Shown here: positions 16,988-25,498 of the stretch, piece by piece
How positions within the stretch are numbered: position 1 is the stretch's first letter
Layout of the letters: every line of letters begins with the position of its first letter
Assembly: GCA_015075365.1 (NCBI GenBank)
Contig: JABTUN010000003.1
Coordinates: 124,001-188,000, forward strand
From: Verrucomicrobiaceae bacterium
Lineage (GTDB): Bacteria; Verrucomicrobiota; Verrucomicrobiia; Verrucomicrobiales; Verrucomicrobiaceae
DNA: 64,000 nt
Direction: 5' to 3'
Position numbers and translations under genes: made by a program
The notes under the pieces: generated by a model
What the model was told of the DNA's origin: nothing
Databases searched by the model: none
Seen by the model: the letters and a program-made list of their open reading frames with translations, nothing else

Positions 16988-18013
16988 TCACAGCAGGCAC
17001 TCGGCGATCTGCACGGCGTTCAGCGCGGCTCCTTTGAGGAGTTGGTCCCCCACGACCCAAAAGGCGAGGCCGTTGTCGAGGGCGCAGTCTTTACGGAGTC
17101 GGCCCACGGCGCAGTTGTCGCGGCCGGCGATGTCGAGGGCGAGCGGATAGACCTTGTTGGCCGGATCGTCGAGCAGGTCGAGGCCGGGGGCCTTCGAGAG
17201 CACCTCGCGGGCGGCCTCGACAGAGACGGGCTTTTCAAACTCGGCGCTGATGGCGATGCTATGGGAGCGGAAGACGGGGATGCGGACGCAGGTGACGGAC
17301 GCGCGGAAGCCGGGGTGATGCATGATCTTGCGGCCCTCGTTCTCCATCTTCATCTCCTCCTTGGTGTAGCCGGAGTCGAGGAAGCTGTCCACATGCGGAA
17401 TGGCGTTGAAGGCGATCTGGTGCGGATAGACGTGCGGCTTGCTGGAGAGCTTGGCGGCATCCCAGGCACGGTTTTCGGCGGCCCATTCGCGGGACTGGTT
17501 CGCCAGTTCCTCAATGGCTTGCGCGCCGGTTCCGGAGACGGCCTGGTAGCTGGAGGCAAAGATGCGCTTCACGCCGAAGGCCTGGTGCAGCGGATACAGC
17601 GCCATGAGGGAGATGGCGGTGGTGCAGTTTGGGTTCGCGATGATGCCCTTGTGGTTCTTCACGTCGGCGGCGTTGATCTCCGGCACGACCAGCGGCGTGT
17701 CCGGGTCCTGGCGGAAGTAGGAGGAGTTGTCCACCACGATCGCCCCCGCCTTCACAGCATGCGGGGCAAAATCACGTGAGATGCCGCCGCCGGCGCTGAA
17801 GAGCGCGATGTCGATGCCCTTGAACGAATCGGGCGTGAGCTCCTGGATGGTGATGTCCTGGCCTTTGAACTTCAGCTTCTTCCCGGCGCTGCGAGCGGAG
17901 GCGAGGAGGGTAAGCTGGCCGACGGGGAACTGGCGCTGTTCGAGGCAGCGGATCATCTCCGCGCCCACAGCGCCGGTGGCTCCGACGATGGCGACGTTCT
18001 TGGGGGTGCTCAT
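16988..18013 (-). CDS. asd: aspartate-semialdehyde dehydrogenase
   Basis: It reduces aspartyl-4-phosphate to aspartate semialdehyde, the branch point to lysine/diaminopimelate, threonine and methionine. The 341-aa protein has an NADP motif GATGAVGAEM (11-20), SAGGGISR, the active-site cysteine C130 in IIANPNCTT, and the C-terminal HHPGFRASVTCVRIPVFRSHS region with the conserved Arg and His. Aspartate semialdehyde is also a substrate of the carboxynorspermidine pathway represented at 30.4 kb. The gene stands alone, with about 90 bp to the amidase gene upstream on the opposite side. Confidence 0.95.
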   Translation of the reverse strand: MSTPKNVAIVGATGAVGAEMIRCLEQRQFPVGQLTLLASARSAGKKLKFKGQDITIQELTPDSFKGIDIALFSAGGGISRDFAPHAVKAGAIVVDNSSYFRQDPDTPLVVPEINAADVKNHKGIIANPNCTTAISLMALYPLHQAFGVKRIFASSYQAVSGTGAQAIEELANQSREWAAENRAWDAAKLSSKPHVYPHQIAFNAIPHVDSFLDSGYTKEEMKMENEGRKIMHHPGFRASVTCVRIPVFRSHSIAISAEFEKPVSVEAAREVLSKAPGLDLLDDPANKVYPLALDIAGRDNCAVGRLRKDCALDNGLAFWVVGDQLLKGAALNAVQIAECLL

Positions 18014-18106
18014 GGGTTTTGGTTCGAGGGTTGGGGGTGAAAAAGGGCCGCGATACTACGGGCAGGCGGACGGGATGCAAGGGGCGCTTGAAACCGCGCC
18101 AGAAGG

Positions 18107-19624
18107 TCAGATGGCGGGCAGAAAGCGCGGCCGCATGTCATGGCGGGCGGCTTGCTCGTAGGCGTGGCCGAGGCGCAGCAGCAGAGGCTCCGTCCACGCG
18201 GTGCTGAAAAAGGACAGATTGCAGGGCAGGGGACCGGCAAAGCCCATCGGCACCGAGAGATGCGGGTAACCAGCCGTCGCGGGCACGGTGGAGCATCCGC
18301 GCCCGCCGCGGTGGCCGGTGGCGAGGTCGGTCTTGTCCGCCGGATCGGAGGTGGACACGACCAGGGCGTCCAGGCGGTGCTGCTTGAGCACGAGGTCGAT
18401 GCCTTCCTCGCGTGCCAGACGGCGCGCTGTTTCCCGCGCGGCCCTGGTTTCCACCAGTGCCTCCGCAGAATCGAGCGCGGCGGCCATTTCGAGAAATTCC
18501 TGGCCGAAATGCGGCATCTCGCGTTCCGCATTCTCTTGATTGAAGGCAATCAGGTCCGCGATGGAGCGCACTTTGCCGCTGGTGGTGCCGAGATAGGCGT
18601 TCAAGTCCTCGCGATACTCCCCCAGCATGGCGCGGAAGCGCAGGCGGCCGATCTCGCGCGTGTGCGGCAGCTCCACCTCGATGATTTCCGCGCCGAGATC
18701 GCGCAGAAGGTCCAGCGCGGCGGTGGTGAGGCGCTGCACGTCCGCGTGAGCGCCGTTGAGATGGCGCAAAAAGCCGAGGCGCAGGCCCTGGAGATCCGTG
18801 CCGGCCAGCGCGGCCCTGTAATCCAGCGGCTTTTCGCTGATCGCGGCCAGCAGCAGCGCGCAATCCTCCACGCTACGGGCCATGGGTCCGGCGGTGTCCT
18901 GCCAGTGCGTGATCGGGATGATGCCCGCGCTGTTGATGAGGCCGAGCGTGGGCTTCAGCCCGACGACGCCGCAGGCGTTGGAAGGACTGACGATGGAGCC
19001 GTCCGTCTCAGTGCCAATGGCGGCGGCGCACAGCCCGGCGGAAACGGCCGCTGCGGAGCCGGAACTGGAGCCGCTGGGGTTGTGATCGAGCACATGCGGA
19101 TTTTTCGTGAGGCCCCCGCGCGCGCTCCAGCCGCTGGTGGAGCGCGGGGAGCGCATGTTGGCCCACTCGCTGAGATTGGTCTTGCCGAGGAGCACCGCCC
19201 CGGCCGCGCGCAGCCGTCGCACGAGCGCCGCGTCAGCGCGCGGTCTTGAATCCAGCAGCGCCAGCGATCCGGCGGTGGTGAGCATGCGGTCGGCCGTCTC
19301 GATGTTGTCCTTGAGGAGGATCGGGATGCCATGCAGCGGCCCGCGGAGCGGTTTGCCCATGCGCAGATCATGGTCGAGCGCCCGTGCCAGTTCGAGCGCC
19401 TCCGCATTGGTCTCGATCACGGCGTTGAGCGCGGGGCTGGCGCGGTCGATCTGCGCGATGCGGTCCAGATAATGCCGTGTGATCTGCTCGCAGCTCAAGC
19501 GGGCTTCTTCGAGCAGGCGGGACTGGGCGGCCAGGGAATCGGGAACGGGCACGGGAGGCTCCTGGCAGCCTGGAAGCGCGGCCAGGCTGCCGAGGGCGAG
19601 TTTTTGGAAGGACCGGCGGCGCAT
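18107..19624 (-). CDS. exported amidase-signature hydrolase
   Basis: A 505-aa protein of the amidase-signature family. The catalytic lysine is K105 (LLKDNIET), the cis-serine loop is GSSSGSAAA (185-193), and the nucleophile is S210 in TETDGSIVSP. The N-terminus MRRRSFQKLALGSLAALPGC has an Arg cluster, a hydrophobic core and Cys20 in a lipobox-like context, so it is likely exported and perhaps lipid-anchored. It is not GatA: it has a signal sequence and no gatB/C neighbours. It is 23 bp downstream of the ABC ATPase gene on the same strand, which suggests hydrolysis of amides or peptides handled by that transporter-like operon. Confidence 0.88.
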   Translation of the reverse strand: MRRRSFQKLALGSLAALPGCQEPPVPVPDSLAAQSRLLEEARLSCEQITRHYLDRIAQIDRASPALNAVIETNAEALELARALDHDLRMGKPLRGPLHGIPILLKDNIETADRMLTTAGSLALLDSRPRADAALVRRLRAAGAVLLGKTNLSEWANMRSPRSTSGWSARGGLTKNPHVLDHNPSGSSSGSAAAVSAGLCAAAIGTETDGSIVSPSNACGVVGLKPTLGLINSAGIIPITHWQDTAGPMARSVEDCALLLAAISEKPLDYRAALAGTDLQGLRLGFLRHLNGAHADVQRLTTAALDLLRDLGAEIIEVELPHTREIGRLRFRAMLGEYREDLNAYLGTTSGKVRSIADLIAFNQENAEREMPHFGQEFLEMAAALDSAEALVETRAARETARRLAREEGIDLVLKQHRLDALVVSTSDPADKTDLATGHRGGRGCSTVPATAGYPHLSVPMGFAGPLPCNLSFFSTAWTEPLLLRLGHAYEQAARHDMRPRFLPAI

Positions 19625-19647
19625 GGGATCCGTGGCGTGAGGCTGTG

Positions 19648-20499
19648 TCAGCCGGCTTTGAGCAACTCGTAGTCGATGGCCTGGAGTCGCGGCTGTTTCG
19701 GCCCCATGCGCGGCACGCAGTGCAGCAGCGCCTTGGTATAGGCGTGCTGTGGATTCCGCAGGATCTCGTCCACAGGGCCGGTCTCGACGATTTTGCCGCG
19801 AAACATCACCGCCACGCGGTCCGCCACGGAGCGGATGATGCCGAGATTGTGGGTGATGAGGATGATGCTCATGCCCAGCTCCCGCCGCAGCTCCGCCAGC
19901 AGGTCCATGATCTGCTTCTGGATCGTGACGTCGAGGGCGGTGGTCGGTTCGTCGGCGATGAGCAGCTTGGGCCGGCAGCACAGGGCCATGGCGATCATCA
20001 CGCGCTGCTGCATGCCGCCGCTGAGCTCGTGCGGGTAGGCGCGCAGGCGTTTCTCCGGCTGCACGATGCCCACCTTCTCCAGCCAGCGCACGATCTCCGC
20101 ATCGCGCCCGCCTTTGGGCACATCCGGACGGTGCAGCGCCAGGGCTTCGCCGATCTGGGTGCGGATCGTGAGCACGGGATTGAGCGAGGTCGTCGGCTCC
20201 TGGAAGATGTAGGCGATCTCCTTGCCGCGCACGCGGCGCAGCTCATCGGGCTTCAGCCGCAGGATGTCATGCCCGGCGAGGTTGAGCGCGGCGGCGGTGA
20301 TTTTCGCGGGCGGCTCCGGCAGCAGCCGTGCCAGCGCCAGCGCGGTGGCGCTCTTGCCGCTGCCGCTTTCACCGACGAGCGCGAGGGACTCGCCGTTTTG
20401 CAGGGTGAGGTCGATGCCCTGGACCGCCTGCATCGGCTCCGCGTCGTGGCGGCGGAATTCGATCTTCAAATCACGGACGTGGAGGAGCGGGTCGGTCAT
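19648..20499 (-). CDS. Opp/Dpp-type ABC transporter ATP-binding protein
   Basis: A 283-aa ATPase resembling DppD/OppD. Walker A is GESGSGKS (43-50), the Q-loop AYIFQEPTTSLNPVLTI is diagnostic for the peptide/nickel family, the signature is LSGGMQQR, Walker B is LLIADEPTTALD and the switch His is in LITHNLG. It ends with the oligopeptide/dipeptide ATPase C-terminal extension (HAYTKALLHCVPRMG). Only one ATPase is present; OppF-type partners are absent. It follows a permease-like membrane gene and the FHA-peptide-binding fusion on the same strand. Confidence 0.92.
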   Translation of the reverse strand: MTDPLLHVRDLKIEFRRHDAEPMQAVQGIDLTLQNGESLALVGESGSGKSATALALARLLPEPPAKITAAALNLAGHDILRLKPDELRRVRGKEIAYIFQEPTTSLNPVLTIRTQIGEALALHRPDVPKGGRDAEIVRWLEKVGIVQPEKRLRAYPHELSGGMQQRVMIAMALCCRPKLLIADEPTTALDVTIQKQIMDLLAELRRELGMSIILITHNLGIIRSVADRVAVMFRGKIVETGPVDEILRNPQHAYTKALLHCVPRMGPKQPRLQAIDYELLKAG

Positions 20500-20571
20500 G
20501 AGTCGTGATGATGGCCTGCGCGCCGCGCGAAGCAATGCGGAAAGGGCGGCGGGCTGGAGTGAAGATAAAGG

Positions 20572-21762
20572 CTACTCCGGCCCAGGCTCTGGTGTCACGT
20601 CTTGATGCACCTGCTTCTGCACGATGCCGGCCCGCAAAAAAACGGCGGCAAGATGCAATCCGAGCGCCACGCTGAGCAGCAGCAGACCGGTGTGAAGGAT
20701 GGGCCGCGGGGCGGCGAGTGTCCGTGCGGCCTGCTCCTGCGTCGTCACCAGCAGCGGACGGAACAGGCGCATGACGCCGCCGCTGAGCGGATGCGGATGC
20801 AGCGCGGCGATGGCGGCGAGCCACACGAGCAGTTGGGAGAGCGTTTCCAGGCTCCACGAGCCAGCACAGCGCATCTGGACCGCCGGGACGCGGCCACGCA
20901 GCCTCTCGAGGCACTGTGGAAAGCCCAGCAGGGCCAGAATGAGCCACATGAGCAGCCACAGCATCTGCTGGGACTCCACGCACACACAGGCGGCCAGCAC
21001 CCACAGCGGCCAGGGCTGCCAGCACAGGCTGGTGGCGATGCCGCGGCCGCACGGGCGCTCCGGCGGCAACGCGTTGAGCAGTGTGCAAAACATCGCGCAG
21101 GTCCATCCCATGACGGCCAGACCGGACGCCGCGGCGGCGGCATCACCCGTGCGCAGGGCCTGCGCCATCCAGCCTCCCCAGCCCATGAAATGCAGCACAT
21201 CCTCGATCAGGATCAGCCAGGCCGGACCGTGCAGGCACAGGGATTGCAGCCGTGCGCGCAGCGGGAGGCTTGTCCCGGCCACGACCTCACCTGTTAGCGG
21301 CACGGCCAGCACCAGCGCCGGTGCCAGGTATTCCCACAGATCGGAGCCCAGCAGCATGCGCCAGTCCTGTGCCCCGGCGGGAAGCTGGAAGGGCATCAGC
21401 GTCTCCACCGGACGGCCCAGTGCTCCGATCCACCACGCGACGGCGCTCCACGTCAGCGCGGCGACAGGAAAAAGCGCCGCGCAACGCCCCGGCAGCGCCA
21501 CGACATGGGCGCATGCCTTCCCACAGCCACGCATGAGCCATGAGAGGGTAAAGCCCACGGTGGAGGCCATCATGAGCGCGATGGCCAGGACCGCCGCGCT
21601 ACGCGCGCCGCGCGCCAGCAGCGCGGGATCACCCAGGCCGGTCCAACCGCTGGCAAGGCCTGCTCCACCCGACAACGCGATCACCAGCGCCGCCAGCATG
21701 CCGCCCAGCGCGACACGCACCGGCAGCCAGCGGGGTGGGGGCGGCAGCAGCGTCGAGATCAT
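20572..21762 (-). CDS. polytopic membrane protein, divergent permease-like
   Basis: A 396-aa, strongly hydrophobic protein with about ten predicted membrane segments, for example VALGGMLAALVIALSGGAGL, AAVLAIALMMASTVGFTLSW and GLLLLSVALGLHLAAVF. Its start overlaps the stop of the FHA-peptide-binding gene by 4 bp (ATGA), so the two are translationally coupled. From context it should be the membrane channel of an Opp/Dpp-like transporter. I cannot see the canonical EAA-loop motif of such permeases, and it is longer than a single permease. It could be a degenerate or fused permease, or an accessory membrane protein. The N-terminal IVALSGGAGLASGWTGLGDP-like segment is compatible with a DppC-type leader. 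Confidence 0.65.
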   Translation of the reverse strand: MISTLLPPPPRWLPVRVALGGMLAALVIALSGGAGLASGWTGLGDPALLARGARSAAVLAIALMMASTVGFTLSWLMRGCGKACAHVVALPGRCAALFPVAALTWSAVAWWIGALGRPVETLMPFQLPAGAQDWRMLLGSDLWEYLAPALVLAVPLTGEVVAGTSLPLRARLQSLCLHGPAWLILIEDVLHFMGWGGWMAQALRTGDAAAAASGLAVMGWTCAMFCTLLNALPPERPCGRGIATSLCWQPWPLWVLAACVCVESQQMLWLLMWLILALLGFPQCLERLRGRVPAVQMRCAGSWSLETLSQLLVWLAAIAALHPHPLSGGVMRLFRPLLVTTQEQAARTLAAPRPILHTGLLLLSVALGLHLAAVFLRAGIVQKQVHQDVTPEPGPE

Positions 21763-24700
21763 TCCTCAGGCAGTTTCAATTCCAACGCGGCAGGCGTCCG
21801 GGCAGGCGATCTCGGTTTGAAGGCCAGCTGCCGCAACGTCCAGGAGGCGCGCGGTTGCTCTCCCACGAGTGACGCGCTCACGGCGGCGTGATCCACCGTG
21901 TGAAACAGCGGCAGCATGGCGTGCAGCGGCAGTAGGCGGGCCTCAAGCTGGCGCACGCGCTCCCCGGCGGCGGCGGGCTCGAACTCCGCGGCCAGCGCCT
22001 CCAGCAGCAGGTCTGTCTGCGGATCCTGGATGCCGGAAAAGTTCGTGCCGCCGGGCCTGGCCTGCGATGAATGCCACCACGGAAGCTGGTCCCACGACAC
22101 CTCGAAGCGTTGTTCGACGAGCGCGGCGTCAAACCGCCGCTCCGTGAGCCGCCGGGCCAGCCCGTCCGCGCTGTCAAACGCCTCCAGCGTGATCTCCGCG
22201 CCCAGCGCGCGCCATTGCGCGGCCAGCAGCTCCGCGGTTTTCGCGTTCACCGGGTCCGTGGTCACCAGCAGCAGGGAAAAGGCCAGCTTCCGGCCGGAAT
22301 GACGCGCGATGCCGTCCACGCCGGGCAGCCAGCCGGCCTCGGCAAGCGTCTCGCGCGCCTTCTCTGGTGAAAAGGCGGTGCGTGGCGCGCGGGTATGCAG
22401 CCACATGCCTGGCGGAAAGAGGCTTTCGTCGGAGATCGTGTGCCGGCCGGGCAGCGCGGCGATGATGGCGGATGGATCCGTGGCGGAGGCAAAGGCGGCG
22501 CGCGTGCGCGCGTCCGCCAGCAAGGCGCTTTGCGTGTTCCATAGCACCACGAGGCGGCGGTGTGGCGGTGTCAGACAGGCGCGCAGATCATGCCGGTTGT
22601 CCGTGGCCGGCGCGGGCCACACGAGATGCGTGGTCTTCGTGCCGAGGCCGATCTCCGTCATCAACGGCGTGGCGTTGAAGTGGAACAGAAAGCGCGGCGA
22701 GTCCGGCGTGGCGGCCACCGGCGTGAGGGAGAGCGTGCGCGCGTCGAGATGCGCCATGCGGAAGGCACCCGCGCCCGGCGGCGGCGCGGTGGTGAAGATG
22801 CTGTCATCCTCCCTCTCATGCGTCTGCCACCAGGAGGCCGGCAGCACGGGCAGGCCCGCCCAGCCGCACAGCGCGGGGCCATAGCGGCTGCGGAAGACCA
22901 CGCGCAGCCGGTTTCCACCGTTCTCGATCTCCATGGCCTGGATGTGGCGCAGCGCCTCGCGATTTGGCAGCAGCCAGGGGCGGCGGTTCACCTGCTCGAT
23001 GGTCGTCTTCACGTCCCGCGCGGTCACCGGCGTGCCGTCGTGCCAGGTCTGCCCCTGCCGCATGTCCAGGTCCAGCGCGGGCTCGCTCAGCGCGCCCACC
23101 TCGCCCATCAGCCGCATGCCCACCTCCGATCTCGTCTCGGCGGCGATGAAGTCCCGCAGCTCGTCCAGCAGGCGCTGTGCGGGACCGACGGTGACGATTT
23201 CAAAGGCATGATCGCGGTCGAACCACACACGGCGCGCCTGCTGCGCGAGCGCCGAGGTGGCGAGAAACTTCTCCGCCGCGCTTTTCAGGGAGCCCGCTGT
23301 CTCGATGCGCCAGAACGCCACCGGCAGCGGTCTCAGGTCCGCGATGACCTCCAGCGCCTGCGGCGTGCCGGCGTGGGTGGGATCGGTGAAATTGAGCACC
23401 AGGCTGTTCCCCACGAGACGCACCGTGCCCAGCCGCCATTCCGCCCAGCGGTTGCTCGCGCCGATCTGCGCTTGCAGCCGTTCCTGCGCCTGCCGCGCGG
23501 TCGCCTCGTCCGCGAACCAGCATGTCACGTCCTGCGACCAGCGCCACAGCTCCGCCAGCGCCGGTTGCAGCGCGCCGTCCGCGCCCACGCGCATGAGCGG
23601 CTCATGCACCAGGTCGATGATCTGCCGTTCTGCTTCCGTGCGCGGCGCGTAGGGATGCAGCGCGGGCTTTTCCGCCGCCAGCATCGCCACCACGCCCTCG
23701 CTGCGCAGCGTGCGCATCCGGCGGGACTGCTCCGAGGACCACCACGCCAGCGCGAGCACGCCCAAGGGCAGGAGAAGCGCCAGCAGCCGCAGCGTGATGG
23801 TGGTGCGGGAGGCCTTTGGCTGGATGGTGTGCGTGGCACCCTCCTGCTTCTCCACCATCGAAACGACCAAGTCCGGCTGTGCCTCGCTGACTTGCACGCA
23901 GACTTCGGACAGACGCTCTTTTTCCTCCTCCAGCGCGCGGCGTGTCGAGGCGAGCTGTTCCTCCGCCGTGGTGGTCTGGTGCCTGATCTCGCGAAGGGCC
24001 GTCTCCAGGCGGCTGTGTTCCTCCGACAGCGCTTGAAGGCCGGCATGGCCCGCCTCGGCCTGCTGGAGTGATGTCTGGGCGTCGGCAAGCTGCTGCTGAA
24101 GGCGGTCAAGTTCGTCCGTTTTCGTGCGAATCCCGCTCTCCAGGCTTGAAAGCGCGGATTCAGCCTCCTGCCGCCGTTGCTGCTCACCCGCCTCGGTTTG
24201 TTGAAGACGCTCCTCGGCCTCCAGCCCACGCATTTCGAGGTCTTCCAGCCGGAGACGCGCGGCTTCGGCCTCGGTGATGATTTTTTCGAGTTCCGCGGCC
24301 TTTTCGACGCGCTGTGCCTCCAGCGTGTCGAGCGCGTCCTGGCTCTCGCGCAGCCGCGCGGCGATGGAACGCGCGGCCTCGTCCTGCTGGCGGGCCTCCA
24401 GCGCCTGTTTCTCCGCCAGGCGTGCCTCGATCTCCTCCAGTTCGCGCCGCGCGGCTTCGATCCGGGCCTGCACCGCTGCTTCAGTCCGCGTCAGCTCGTC
24501 AAGCGCGGCGGCCTTTGCGTCATGCTGCGCGCTGAGAACGCCGATGGCCTCCTCCGTTTTGGTGATGGCCTTTTGCAGCACTGCGAGGGAATCCGCGGCC
24601 TCACGCGCGAGGGATTCACTTTGAGTGATCTCCGCCTGGGATTCCCTCAAGCGGGTCTCCATGCGGCTCCATTCCACGCGTGCCTCCTCCAGGCACCCGG

Positions 24701-25472
24701 TTTCCATCGCGGTATCAGCTCGAATCTGCTCCAGACGGGTCCGCGCGGCGTTTTCGTCCGCCTTCAGGCTGTCGAGGCGTGTTCGCGTCTGCTTTTCCTC
24801 CTCATTCAGCGCGGAAAGGCGTGCCCCGGTCTCGGAGAGACGGTCGGAAAGCTCCTTCAGGCTTGCGCGTGCCTTTTCCTCGTCACCAGTCAGCGCTGCG
24901 AGGCGTTTCTCCGCCTCCGAGCATGCGGCGTGGAGTTGGTCGAGCCGCGCCTGCTCCGCGTCCGCCTCGATGTTGAGCGTTTGCGCCCGGGCCTGTGCCT
25001 TCCCGGCCTCCACGGTGGCAGATTCCAGCCGCGCGCGGGCCTCCTCGTGCTCGAGGGTGATTTGTTTCAGCGCGGTCTCCTGCTCAGCGTGGCGCGTCTT
25101 CAATAGATCCAGCGCGGACTGCGCCTCCCGCTGCGCGGAGTCGCTCCGCAGCGGAATGCGCGTGGTGCCGGTGGAGGGCGCGGGATTTTTGACGCGGAAG
25201 ACGGCCTGAAGCGGCCCGAAGGACAGATGATCTCCGTGGCGGAGAAGCTGGCTCTGGACGCGCTGGTCGTTGACAAAGGTGCCTGTGCGCGAACCGCGGT
25301 CCCGTACCTCCGCGCCGCCATCGGGATGCAGGATGATCTCGCCGTGATGCGTGGAGATGTCCGGATCATCGACAATGACATTGTTGTCCTCCGCCCGCCC
25401 GATGGTGATGCGCTCCGAGCCGGAGAACACCATCTCCTGGCCGTCTTCGAAGATGATGGTGGGGATGGGCAT
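21759..25472 (-). CDS. FHA domain - coiled coil - transmembrane - solute-binding protein family 5 fusion
   Basis: A protein of about 1237 residues with an unusual order of domains. An N-terminal FHA domain (residues 1-95) has GR at 25-26, SxxH at 40-43 and DRGSRTGTFVN at 58-68, the phosphothreonine-binding pattern. A long coiled coil rich in Glu, Ala, Arg and Leu follows (about 105-545). A single membrane helix RLLALLLPLGVLALAWW is at about 561-578. The C-terminal 650 residues resemble the family 5 peptide/nickel-binding protein, with LVHEPLMRVGADG and the diagnostic WHDGTPVTARDV near 812-823. The topology puts the FHA and coiled coil in the cytoplasm and the binding domain outside. Next to a permease-like gene and an Opp-type ATPase this suggests a transporter or sensor whose receptor is tethered to a phospho-signalling module. 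The start MPIPTIIFEDGQ was chosen over an upstream start that overlaps ilvD. Confidence 0.85.
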   Translation of the reverse strand: MPIPTIIFEDGQEMVFSGSERITIGRAEDNNVIVDDPDISTHHGEIILHPDGGAEVRDRGSRTGTFVNDQRVQSQLLRHGDHLSFGPLQAVFRVKNPAPSTGTTRIPLRSDSAQREAQSALDLLKTRHAEQETALKQITLEHEEARARLESATVEAGKAQARAQTLNIEADAEQARLDQLHAACSEAEKRLAALTGDEEKARASLKELSDRLSETGARLSALNEEEKQTRTRLDSLKADENAARTRLEQIRADTAMETGCLEEARVEWSRMETRLRESQAEITQSESLAREAADSLAVLQKAITKTEEAIGVLSAQHDAKAAALDELTRTEAAVQARIEAARRELEEIEARLAEKQALEARQQDEAARSIAARLRESQDALDTLEAQRVEKAAELEKIITEAEAARLRLEDLEMRGLEAEERLQQTEAGEQQRRQEAESALSSLESGIRTKTDELDRLQQQLADAQTSLQQAEAGHAGLQALSEEHSRLETALREIRHQTTTAEEQLASTRRALEEEKERLSEVCVQVSEAQPDLVVSMVEKQEGATHTIQPKASRTTITLRLLALLLPLGVLALAWWSSEQSRRMRTLRSEGVVAMLAAEKPALHPYAPRTEAERQIIDLVHEPLMRVGADGALQPALAELWRWSQDVTCWFADEATARQAQERLQAQIGASNRWAEWRLGTVRLVGNSLVLNFTDPTHAGTPQALEVIADLRPLPVAFWRIETAGSLKSAAEKFLATSALAQQARRVWFDRDHAFEIVTVGPAQRLLDELRDFIAAETRSEVGMRLMGEVGALSEPALDLDMRQGQTWHDGTPVTARDVKTTIEQVNRRPWLLPNREALRHIQAMEIENGGNRLRVVFRSRYGPALCGWAGLPVLPASWWQTHEREDDSIFTTAPPPGAGAFRMAHLDARTLSLTPVAATPDSPRFLFHFNATPLMTEIGLGTKTTHLVWPAPATDNRHDLRACLTPPHRRLVVLWNTQSALLADARTRAAFASATDPSAIIAALPGRHTISDESLFPPGMWLHTRAPRTAFSPEKARETLAEAGWLPGVDGIARHSGRKLAFSLLLVTTDPVNAKTAELLAAQWRALGAEITLEAFDSADGLARRLTERRFDAALVEQRFEVSWDQLPWWHSSQARPGGTNFSGIQDPQTDLLLEALAAEFEPAAAGERVRQLEARLLPLHAMLPLFHTVDHAAVSASLVGEQPRASWTLRQLAFKPRSPARTPAALELKLPEE

Positions 25473-25498
25473 GTCGGCGGCGCGTGAGAAATCAGTGG

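Noticed and set aside
22560..24071. 503-codon open frame on the plus strand
   Set aside because: It is antisense to the FHA/solute-binding fusion. The composition is dominated by Arg, His and Gln, and no domain is recognisable.
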